Shown here: piece by piece, positions 1 to 5,417 of the stretch
Layout: each line of letters starts with the position of its first letter
Numbering within the stretch: the first letter of the stretch is position 1
Origin: an uncultured Eubacteriales bacterium
GTDB taxonomy: Bacteria; Bacillota; Clostridia; Christensenellales; Christensenellaceae
Length of the DNA stretch: 5,797 nucleotides
Direction of reading: 5' to 3'
Assembly (NCBI GenBank): GCA_900545085.1
Contig: UQXU01000093.1
Coordinates: 1-5,797 of the forward strand
The notes under the pieces: model-generated
Database searches by the model: none
What the model saw: the letters and a program-made list of their open reading frames with translations, nothing else
What the model was told of the DNA's origin: nothing
Position numbers and translations under genes: made by a program

Positions 1-1
1 A

Positions 2-754
2 GCGTTCTATTCTAAATTTGCTCTTTGTTCCGCGCGCCTTAGGCCCTTGCTGTATCCACGCCAGCTCCTTTTTCATCAGGCTTTTTCTGCGTCTTTGAGC
101 AGATAAATCGTGCTGTTCTCTTTCTGATTTACGTTCAAGAAACTTGCGATACCCGCCGGGATAGCTATACACGTGGGCATGATCAACTTCAACAATTCTA
201 TTTGCAACTCTGTCCAGAAAATATCTGTCATGAGTAACCATAAGCAGCGCGCCCTTAAACTTAGAAAGAAAATCCTCCAGCCATGCAACCATTTCACTGT
301 CAAGATGATTTGTCGGCTCGTCCAGTATTAAGAGCTCACACGGGCACACCAACGCCGCTGCGATAGCCACTCTCTTTTTCTGTCCGCCGGATAGCAGACT
401 CACCTGCTTATCGAAATCCGTTATCCCCAATCTGGTGAGTATCGCTTTTGCCTCGTATTCTTTCGCTGTGCGCAGCTGCGGATTGCTGCTGAAAACCTGC
501 TCAAGAACCGTACCTCCATTTTTAAACTCGGGGTTTTGCGGAAGATAAGATATGCGCACTCCGGGAATACGCTGAATATATCCGCTGTTCGCAGTCTCTA
601 TCCCAGCTACTATTTTTAGCAGAGTAGATTTACCTGTGCCGTTTATGCCTACTACTCCGACTTTATCTCCTTCATTTAAATTGAGAGTGACACCGACCAG
701 AAGCACTCTGTCGGTATACGTCTTTGTTATATTTTCTGCGCCAAAAATCCTCAC
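2..754 (-). CDS. ABC-F family ATP-binding protein, Uup-like (N-terminal 251 residues, runs off window)
   Basis: This is a soluble ABC-F ATPase; the family acts on ribosomes (translation factors, antibiotic-resistance proteins) and has no membrane domain. I translated it from the GTG at 754-752, which gives 251 codons open to the left edge. The first ATPase domain is complete: Walker A GINGTGKST (residues 36-44), Q-loop LPQNP (71-75), signature LSGGQ (121-125), Walker B LLILDEPTNHLD (141-152) and H-loop THDRYF (174-179). The inter-domain linker then begins with LAWIQQGPKARGTKSK (231-246), which resembles the Uup linker. The stretch between Q-loop and signature is short, as in Uup-like members. 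An AGGAG at 766-770 lies 11 bases before the GTG, slightly far. No ATG is available in frame near the conserved start (VRIFGAENITKTY), so GTG is preferred. The second ATPase domain is outside the window. Housekeeping versus resistance role cannot be decided here. Confidence 0.93.
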   Translation of the reverse strand, partial: MRIFGAENITKTYTDRVLLVGVTLNLNEGDKVGVVGINGTGKSTLLKIVAGIETANSGYIQRIPGVRISYLPQNPEFKNGGTVLEQVFSSNPQLRTAKEYEAKAILTRLGITDFDKQVSLLSGGQKKRVAIAAALVCPCELLILDEPTNHLDSEMVAWLEDFLSKFKGALLMVTHDRYFLDRVANRIVEVDHAHVYSYPGGYRKFLERKSEREQHDLSAQRRRKSLMKKELAWIQQGPKARGTKSKFRIER

Positions 755-837
755 GTTGCAGTTTTCTCCTTAAAATAATATAATCTTGCGCGTCTCACAT
801 ACTGCAAAGATGCAAGACGCGCAGCGCACTGTCGCAT
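751..837 (-). CDS. Possible 28-codon leader ORF overlapping the ABC-F start
   Basis: An ATG at 837-835 opens a 28-codon frame that ends in TGA at 753-751. The stop overlaps the ABC-F GTG start by four bases (GTGA). The predicted peptide is basic and starts MRQCAARLASLQYVRRARL; I recognise no family. A weak AAGAG lies five bases upstream of its ATG. The frame runs right through the hairpin at 787-823 and through the Shine-Dalgarno of the ABC-F gene, so translating it could open the hairpin and couple to ABC-F translation. A frame this short can easily arise by chance, and the start signal is weak, so this is a candidate only. Confidence 0.25.
   Translation of the reverse strand: MRQCAARLASLQYVRRARLYYFKEKTAT
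787..823 (-). terminator. Hairpin between sirtuin and ABC-F genes (terminator or attenuator)
   Basis: TGCGCGTCT (787-795) pairs perfectly with AGACGCGCA (815-823). Inside it, TGCA (803-806) pairs with TGCA (811-814) around the loop AAGA, leaving a 7-base bulge. On the minus strand the stem is followed by ATTATATTATTTT (771-783), which is T-rich but not a clean T-run. It could end sirtuin transcription weakly or act as an attenuator for the ABC-F gene, whose Shine-Dalgarno starts only about 15 bases downstream. Confidence 0.4.
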
Positions 838-848
838 ATATACTCTTA

Positions 849-1571
849 TTAATCCACTACAATCCGGCTCAACGTCTCGCCTATGCTTCCGTCTATAAAT
901 AGCGAAGCAGATTTGTTTCTCGCCGTTTCGCCTCTGTTTATCAAAACCAAATTCTCACCTCGGAAGTAATCTATCAGCCCGGCAGCCGGATATACGACCA
1001 AGGACGTTCCTCCCACTATCAGCAAGTCGGCTTCAGATATTGCGCGAACTGCGCCTTCTATCGTGTCTCCATCCAGACCCTCTTCGTATAAAACCACATC
1101 CGGTTTTATTATCCCTCCGCATTCGCAGCGCGGAATGCCGTCGCTGTTTTTAATAGCATCTGAAGTATAGAATTTATTGCACTTCATGCAGTAATTTCTC
1201 TCAACGCTGCCGTGCAGCTCATATACCTTTTTTGAACCTGCCATCTGATGCAATCCGTCAATATTCTGTGTGACTACCGCCGTGAGCTTACCTGCCTTCT
1301 CCAGCTCAGCCAGTTTTATGTGAGCTGCATTCGGTTTAGCTCCCTCTATCAACATCTTTTCACGATAGAAGTCGTAAAACTCTTCTGTCCGGCGCATAAA
1401 GAAAGTATGACTTAGTATAGTCTCGGGCGGATACTTATATTTTTGATTATAAAGCCCGTCCGTACTGCGGAAGTCGGGAATGCCGCTCTCCGTTGAAACA
1501 CCTGCTCCGCCAAAAAATACTATTCTCCTGCTGTCGGAAATCAGATGCTGCAATTCCTTAATTTTATCCAT
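849..1571 (-). CDS. NAD-dependent protein deacylase, SIR2 family (sirtuin)
   Basis: The 240-residue protein is a full-length bacterial sirtuin, which removes acyl groups from lysines using NAD+ and releases nicotinamide and O-acyl-ADP-ribose. Visible motifs are the NAD-binding GAGVSTESGIPDFRS (22-36), QNID (102-105), the catalytic His in HGS (His120), a zinc site of Cys128, Cys131, Cys149 and Cys151, KPDVVLYEE (156-164 region) and GGTSL (187-191). I place the start at the ATG at 1571-1569 because AAGGAGGG (1578-1585) lies 6 bases before it. A further in-frame ATG at 1631 would fall in the -35 box of the gene's own promoter, so the longer 260-residue reading is rejected. It is monocistronic or leads into the ABC-F gene 94 bases downstream. 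Acyl preference (acetyl versus longer acyl) cannot be read safely; the EFYDFYREK stretch does not clearly show the SIRT5-like Tyr/Arg pair. Confidence 0.95.
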   Translation of the reverse strand: MDKIKELQHLISDSRRIVFFGGAGVSTESGIPDFRSTDGLYNQKYKYPPETILSHTFFMRRTEEFYDFYREKMLIEGAKPNAAHIKLAELEKAGKLTAVVTQNIDGLHQMAGSKKVYELHGSVERNYCMKCNKFYTSDAIKNSDGIPRCECGGIIKPDVVLYEEGLDGDTIEGAVRAISEADLLIVGGTSLVVYPAAGLIDYFRGENLVLINRGETARNKSASLFIDGSIGETLSRIVVD

Positions 1572-1602
1572 ATTTTGCCCTCCTTCTCTGTCATACATTT
1601 TA

Positions 1603-1631
1603 ATTATATTACAAAATTCGCACGATATCAA
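1603..1631 (-). promoter_or_regulatory. Sigma-A-type promoter of the sirtuin gene
   Basis: On the minus strand, TTGATA (1631-1626) is followed after 17 bases by TATAAT (1608-1603). That is five of six and six of six matches to the vegetative consensus with ideal spacing. The expected transcript start near 1596 leaves a leader of about 25 bases carrying the AAGGAGGG site. This fixes the sirtuin start at 1571. Confidence 0.8.
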
Positions 1632-1660
1632 TAGCAGCGCTTTCCGGACAAAAGCGAACG

Positions 1661-1669
1661 TGTTATAAT
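1661..1669 (+). promoter_or_regulatory. Extended -10 promoter of the GNAT gene
   Basis: TGT followed directly by TATAAT (1664-1669) forms an extended -10 element, consensus at all named positions. The -35 region at 17 bases (TTTCCG, 1641-1646) is weak, which is typical for extended -10 promoters. The expected transcript start is near 1676, giving a leader of about 28 bases with GAAGGAA (1688-1694) 9 bases before the ATG. It lies back to back with the sirtuin promoter without overlapping it. Confidence 0.65.
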
Positions 1670-1703
1670 ATTTTCAGAATATAATTCGAAGGAAATTATA
1701 ACA

Positions 1704-2153
1704 ATGACAATATCAAAAGCCAACAAATCCGATGCAGAAGAAATACTCTCAGTCCAAAAAGCCGCTTTCCAAACAGAAGCTGAGATTCACAATATGTATG
1801 ACATACAACCACTCGCACAGACATTAGCTGAGCTTCTCAAAGAATTTGATCTTGGTCCTGTTCTTAAAGTATCACATAATGGTCGAATCATAGGCTCGGC
1901 ACGCGCACACATAAACGGCAATATAGTTACAATATGCAAAGTTGTCGTACTTCCTGAATTTCGCGGAAGAGGCATAGCTAAAGCTTTGATTTCTGAGCTG
2001 GAAAACATATGCCCTGCATCAAGATATGAGATATACACTAACAGCAAGAGCTACTGGAACATATCTCTTTACAAAAGCTTAGGATATACGGCTTATGGCG
2101 AAAGAATAGATTCATCTAAGCTTACATTTACTCTGCTTGCAAAAGAAAAATAG
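1704..2153 (+). CDS. GNAT family N-acetyltransferase
   Basis: The 149-residue protein is a single-domain GNAT enzyme that transfers an acetyl group from acetyl-CoA to an amine; the substrate is unknown. Motif A is clear: VVVLPEFRGRGIAKALI (80-96), with the pyrophosphate-binding R-x-x-G-x-A at Arg87, Gly90 and Ala92. The C-terminal motif B follows as NISLYKSLGY (119-128), in which Tyr123 is placed where many GNATs have the general acid. Length is normal for the family. The start has GAAGGAA 9 bases upstream and an extended -10 promoter before that. It is the only plus-strand gene in the window, diverging from the sirtuin gene and converging on the carbonic anhydrase gene. The pairing with a sirtuin is suggestive of an acetylation/deacetylation pair, but nothing in the sequence shows protein acetylation, and small GNATs have very varied substrates. 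Confidence 0.9.
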   Translation: MTISKANKSDAEEILSVQKAAFQTEAEIHNMYDIQPLAQTLAELLKEFDLGPVLKVSHNGRIIGSARAHINGNIVTICKVVVLPEFRGRGIAKALISELENICPASRYEIYTNSKSYWNISLYKSLGYTAYGERIDSSKLTFTLLAKEK

Positions 2154-2155
2154 AA

Positions 2156-2698
2156 TCATTCAATCGGCATTAGCTCTCCGGTTACAGTATCAATCACATA
2201 TCCGAAAATTTCAACATCCTTAGGTATCAGAGGATGACTGCGCAGCATATCCACAGACTCTCTGACTGAGCATTCTACGCTCTCAAATCCTCCCAGCCAT
2301 TCCTCAATGTTTACACCGCAATATCTCATCATATCTATAGTGTCACGAGAAATCCCACGCTGAATAAGATGCTCCATCATCTCGTCCGTATCTATTCCTG
2401 CCACGCCGCAGTCCGTATGTCCTATTACCATAACCTGCTCTACACCAAGCTCAACTATAGCAATCAGCAGACTGCGCACAGCACTGCCGAACGGCGACGA
2501 TACCATACCTCCCGCATTTTTAATTAGTTTTATATCTCCGTTTTTTATACCCAAAGCGGCAGGAAGAAGCTCGACAAGGCGCGTATCCATGCACGTGAGT
2601 ATCGCGATTTTCTTATCCGGATATTTGCTCGTTTCGAATTTTTCATACTCTTTACTCTCCACAAATTTCTTGTTATATTTCAGTATTTCATCTATCAT
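2156..2698 (-). CDS. Beta-class carbonic anhydrase (Cab/YtiB-like)
   Basis: The 180-residue protein is a cytosolic zinc enzyme that interconverts CO2 and bicarbonate. The expected active-site set is present: Cys36, Asp38 and Arg40 in ILTCMDTRL, then His94 and Cys97 in GHTDCG, with NAGG at 61-64. Zinc ligands would be Cys36, His94 and Cys97, with the Asp-Arg dyad beside them. The short length and the form CMDTRLVELLPAALG resemble the compact Methanobacterium Cab and Bacillus YtiB type, rather than the longer plant and E. coli enzymes. The start has GAGGTG (2707-2712) 8 bases upstream. No signal peptide is present. The gene lies 78 bases downstream of a VWA gene but behind a terminator; I see no good promoter in the short gap, so its transcription may depend on read-through or on a promoter overlapping the terminator. 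Confidence 0.95.
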   Translation of the reverse strand: MIDEILKYNKKFVESKEYEKFETSKYPDKKIAILTCMDTRLVELLPAALGIKNGDIKLIKNAGGMVSSPFGSAVRSLLIAIVELGVEQVMVIGHTDCGVAGIDTDEMMEHLIQRGISRDTIDMMRYCGVNIEEWLGGFESVECSVRESVDMLRSHPLIPKDVEIFGYVIDTVTGELMPIE

Positions 2699-2726
2699 AT
2701 TTAATACACCTCACAACATTAATATC

Positions 2727-2754
2727 AAAAACAGCTCGCATCAGTACGAGCTGT
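2727..2754 (-). terminator. Rho-independent terminator after the second VWA gene
   Basis: ACAGCTCG (2731-2738) and CGAGCTGT (2747-2754) form a perfect 8-base stem with an 8-base loop. On the minus strand the stem runs straight into a short T-run (TTTTT, 2731-2727) followed by GATATT. It begins 22 bases after the VWA stop codon. The same hairpin sits only about 15 bases before the Shine-Dalgarno of the carbonic anhydrase gene. Confidence 0.75.
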
Positions 2755-2776
2755 ATTAATTTTATCAGTATTTTTA

Positions 2777-3976
2777 TTATTTGGCAACCATAAGCCTGTG
2801 CATTGCGTCGTTCATTCCGTCAACTGACATTTTGAACATGGGGAACACTTCCTGAATTTTTTCTTCTGTCTGCTGCCAGTAATTTCCCTCAAAAACATCT
2901 GTTTTATTTGGGTTGAGCCATACGGCCTTGTCATAATGATCCGCTATTATTTTCAGCCATTCAATGCCCGTGTGCTTTTCATTTTGTCCCCAGCTGGCGC
3001 CTATGTTGTAAAAAAGCTCTTCCGGAGACATGGTGGCATCGCCTACGATTATAACCTTATAATCGCTTCCGCAGTTTTTCAGCACCCAGTTTGTATCTAC
3101 ACTTTCGGCATAAGAGCATTTCGGAGTTTTATACAGTTTGCCGTAAATACAGTTGTGAAAATAGTAAGTTTTAATGTCTTTGAAAAACGACATTTTGTGG
3201 ATAGCTTGGAATAAGGTGTTGCACATCCTGGAATACGGATACATCGACCCTCCGGAGTCCAGCAGGAGCAAAATTTTTATTGAGTTCCTTCGCGGTTTCT
3301 TCATTTCGATCTGAAGCATGCCGCCTTTGTCGCATGTTTTGCGCACGGTAGCATCCACATCTATCTCTGTGCGCGGCAAATCTATATTAGCCGTATATCT
3401 GCGCATTCTCTTGAGCGCAACTTGGAACTGTCGCATTTCAAAAACTCCATCCTCTCTGAAGTCTTTAAACTCACGCTGTTCTATCACTTTAAAAGCAGAG
3501 CGATGCATTGAAGCTCCTTCGACTCTTATTCCGCCCAGTTTCTGACCTGAGTTTCCAAAGGTGGTATGCCCCGCGCGAGCTATGTACTTAAAGCCGCCCT
3601 CATGCTTTTTCTTTTGTTCCTCTATGCGATTTTTAAAATCCCTGATTGCTTTTTCCACGTCCATTTTTTTAGACCTAAGCTTACCATGAGCGTGCAAATG
3701 ATCCAGCTTCGGCATTTCCGGCGGTTTGAGCCATTCGCGCATCTGCTCCGAAGGTTCCAGCTTCTGCTCAGCTATATTCCGGAAATATTCCATAAATACT
3801 GTATCATACTTGTCGTATTCTGATTCTGATTTTAACAATATCATTCGAGAAATATAATAAAAATCATTTAGATCTTTGCACATTCCTCTTTTGAGCGCGT
3901 CCATAAGCGTCATCCATTCAGTCAGAGAAACCTTCAGCCCATGTGAGCGCAGCAAATACAGATAATCACCAAACAT
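2777..3976 (-). CDS. VWA domain-containing CoxE-like protein (paralogue 2)
   Basis: This 399-residue protein belongs to the CoxE-like von Willebrand A proteins that work with MoxR-type AAA+ ATPases; known relatives help activate or insert metal into large enzymes, but the target here is unknown. The N-terminal 130 residues are helical and charged, with KKMDVEKAIRDFKNRIEEQK (103-122) probably coiled. A linker with GNSGQKLGGIRV follows (141-152). The VWA-like domain starts near 232 with KILLLLDSGGSM, a MIDAS-like DSGGS at 240-244, and continues with YYFHNCIYGKLY (271-282) and VGDAT (311-315). I chose the ATG at 3976 because GAGGTG (3983-3988) lies 6 bases upstream and the paralogue starts at the matching residue (MF...YLLR). 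The ATG at 4039 has no Shine-Dalgarno, and the likely -10 box lies inside that longer reading. No signal peptide or membrane segment is seen. Confidence 0.9.
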   Translation of the reverse strand: MFGDYLYLLRSHGLKVSLTEWMTLMDALKRGMCKDLNDFYYISRMILLKSESEYDKYDTVFMEYFRNIAEQKLEPSEQMREWLKPPEMPKLDHLHAHGKLRSKKMDVEKAIRDFKNRIEEQKKKHEGGFKYIARAGHTTFGNSGQKLGGIRVEGASMHRSAFKVIEQREFKDFREDGVFEMRQFQVALKRMRRYTANIDLPRTEIDVDATVRKTCDKGGMLQIEMKKPRRNSIKILLLLDSGGSMYPYSRMCNTLFQAIHKMSFFKDIKTYYFHNCIYGKLYKTPKCSYAESVDTNWVLKNCGSDYKVIIVGDATMSPEELFYNIGASWGQNEKHTGIEWLKIIADHYDKAVWLNPNKTDVFEGNYWQQTEEKIQEVFPMFKMSVDGMNDAMHRLMVAK

Positions 3977-4027
3977 AACGGTCACCTCACAAAACTTAGT
4001 TGAAACTTTATTTCTTACTTCAATGAC

Positions 4028-4056
4028 ATTATAACTCATTTTTTATTTATAATAAA
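4028..4056 (-). promoter_or_regulatory. Probable promoter of the second VWA gene
   Basis: A perfect TATAAT (4033-4028, minus) is preceded after 17 bases by TTTATT (4056-4051), a weak -35 with three of six matches. The spacer and upstream DNA are very A/T-rich, as in promoters helped by an UP-like element. The expected start near 4021 gives a leader of about 45 bases to the ATG at 3976. It lies downstream of the terminator of the preceding gene, which supports independent expression. Confidence 0.5.
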
Positions 4057-4066
4057 CCAAAACCTC

Positions 4067-4116
4067 TTATAATATGGTTTTTGAGCAATACAGCCCGTTT
4101 TTTATTATAATATGGT
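4067..4116. repeat. Two 12-base direct repeats in the leader region of the second VWA gene
   Basis: TTATAATATGGT occurs at 4067-4078 and again at 4105-4116, with starts 38 bases apart. The first copy also sits inside a small inverted repeat, AAAACC (4059-4064) and GGTTTT (4076-4081). The intergenic DNA here is strongly A/T-rich, so a chance repeat is quite possible. If real, it could be a pair of operator sites just upstream of the promoter at 4028-4056. Confidence 0.35.
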
Positions 4117-4148
4117 ATATATTTGCATAAAGAATTCCTAAGCAAATA

Positions 4149-4187
4149 TAAAAAAGAGCTCATTCTGAAATCCAGAAATAAGCTCTT
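4149..4187 (-). terminator. Rho-independent terminator after the ATPase-VWA operon
   Basis: AAGAGCT (4154-4160) pairs with AGCTCTT (4181-4187), and inside it TTCTG (4163-4167) pairs with CAGAA (4173-4177), giving a 12-pair stem with a small internal loop. On the minus strand the stem runs into CTCTTTTTTATATTTG, a good T-run. It starts 23 bases after the stop codon of the upstream VWA gene and separates it from the next VWA gene. Confidence 0.85.
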
Positions 4188-4209
4188 AAAAAGACTAAAA
4201 TAAATTATT

Positions 4210-5412
4210 TTATTTAGCTACCATAAGTCTGTACATAGCATCGTTCATGCCGTCGATAGACATTTTATACATCGGGAATATCTGTTGGATACGCTCCTCT
4301 GTCTGCTCCCAATAGTTACCGCGGAATACCTCTGTTTTATTTGGGTTAAGCCATACAGCCTTATCATAGAAATCAGCAATTCTGTTAAGCCATTGTACGC
4401 CTGTCAGGCGGACGCGCTGACCCCAGCCGCTGCCGACATTGTGAAACAGCTCCTCAGGAGCCATAGTCGCATCGCCGACTATGATAACTTTATAATCCTT
4501 ACCATAGTTGCGCATAACCCATTCTGTATCCACGCTGTCAGTATAACGGCATTTAGCAGAATTGTACAGCTTGCCGTAAATGCAGTTGTGGAAATAGTAT
4601 GTGCGAATATCCTTGAAGAAAGACGTCTTATGAATAGCCTGAAACAGCGTATTGCACAAGCGAGAATAAGCGTACATCGAACCGCCCGAATCCATAAGAA
4701 GGAGAATTTTTATGGAGTTTCTGCGCGGTTTCTTCATTTCGATCTGAAGCATACCGCCTTTATCGCATGTCTTCTTAACTGTTTCGTCTACATCCAGCTC
4801 TGTTCTCGGGAGATCGACGTTAGCCGTATAACGGCGCAAACGCTTCAGAGCAACCTGGAATTGACGCATCTCAAAAACATCGTCCTCGCGGAAGTCACGA
4901 TATTCACGCTGCTCAATAACCTGGAATGCGGAACGATACAGAGACTGACCTCCAACACGAATACCGCCAAGACGCTGACCGGAGTTGCCGAAGGGAGTGA
5001 ATCCTTCGCGTCCGATCCAGTAGTTGCCGCCGTCGTGCTGTTCTGTCTGTTCGCGCAGGCGCTGCTTATAATCAGCGAGAACCTTGTCTACATCCATCTT
5101 CTTCGTGCGCAGCATATCGGAGAAGTCCATATTTTTGACATCCGGCATTTCGGGATTCCTGAGCCACTCCATCAGCTCATCGGATGGCGTGTTGTCCTCC
5201 ATAGCAATGTCATGGAAAAATTCCATAAACACCATGTCAAATTTGTCGAAATCAGCTTCCGACTTAACGAGAATCATACGCGATACATAATAGAACTCTG
5301 TCAGACTGCAATGATGCAGATTGAGTTCTAACGCACGCATCAGCGTCATCCATTCGTTAAGTGATACATCTATGCCGCGGGCACGCAGCAAGTAAAAAAA
5401 TGCGCTAAACAT
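4210..5412 (-). CDS. VWA domain-containing CoxE-like protein (paralogue 1, ATPase-linked)
   Basis: This 400-residue protein is the VWA partner encoded directly after the MoxR-type ATPase. MoxR/VWA pairs act as chaperone-like machines in which the VWA protein links the ATPase ring to its client; the client is not identified here. The layout matches its paralogue: an N-terminal helical part with FYYVSRMILVKSE (40-52) and a charged KKMDVDKVLADYKQRLREQ (104-122), the linker GNSGQRLGGIRV (142-153), then the VWA-like domain with KILLLMDSGGSM, DSGGS at 241-245, YYFHNCIYGKLY (272-283) and VGDAT (312-316). By hand alignment it is about 80% identical to the paralogue over the last 259 residues and about 50% over the first 140. 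The ATG follows the ATPase stop by 5 bases, and its AGAGAGG (5422-5428) lies inside the ATPase gene, which points to a tight operon. No signal peptide or membrane helix is seen. Confidence 0.92.
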   Translation of the reverse strand: MFSAFFYLLRARGIDVSLNEWMTLMRALELNLHHCSLTEFYYVSRMILVKSEADFDKFDMVFMEFFHDIAMEDNTPSDELMEWLRNPEMPDVKNMDFSDMLRTKKMDVDKVLADYKQRLREQTEQHDGGNYWIGREGFTPFGNSGQRLGGIRVGGQSLYRSAFQVIEQREYRDFREDDVFEMRQFQVALKRLRRYTANVDLPRTELDVDETVKKTCDKGGMLQIEMKKPRRNSIKILLLMDSGGSMYAYSRLCNTLFQAIHKTSFFKDIRTYYFHNCIYGKLYNSAKCRYTDSVDTEWVMRNYGKDYKVIIVGDATMAPEELFHNVGSGWGQRVRLTGVQWLNRIADFYDKAVWLNPNKTEVFRGNYWEQTEERIQQIFPMYKMSIDGMNDAMYRLMVAK

Positions 5413-5417
5413 AGGCT

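Noticed and set aside
76..303. A 75-codon open frame on the minus strand within the ABC-F gene
   Set aside because: It lies in a different frame from the conserved ABC-F reading, which carries the H-loop and linker motifs over the same bases.
1572..1631. N-terminal extension of the sirtuin starting at the ATG at 1631
   Set aside because: The extension would cover the gene's own near-consensus promoter and has no Shine-Dalgarno; the ATG at 1571 has AAGGAGGG at ideal spacing and matches the family's start.
3977..4039. 21-residue N-terminal extension of the second VWA protein from the ATG at 4039
   Set aside because: No Shine-Dalgarno before 4039, a consensus -10 lies inside the extension, and the paralogue starts exactly at the residue matching the ATG at 3976.
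4285..5331. A long 348-codon open frame on the plus strand, antisense to the first VWA gene
   Set aside because: The strand opposite encodes a clearly conserved protein. In the paralogous gene the same antisense frame is broken into short pieces, so it is not maintained. It has no recognisable domain and is best explained by codon bias.
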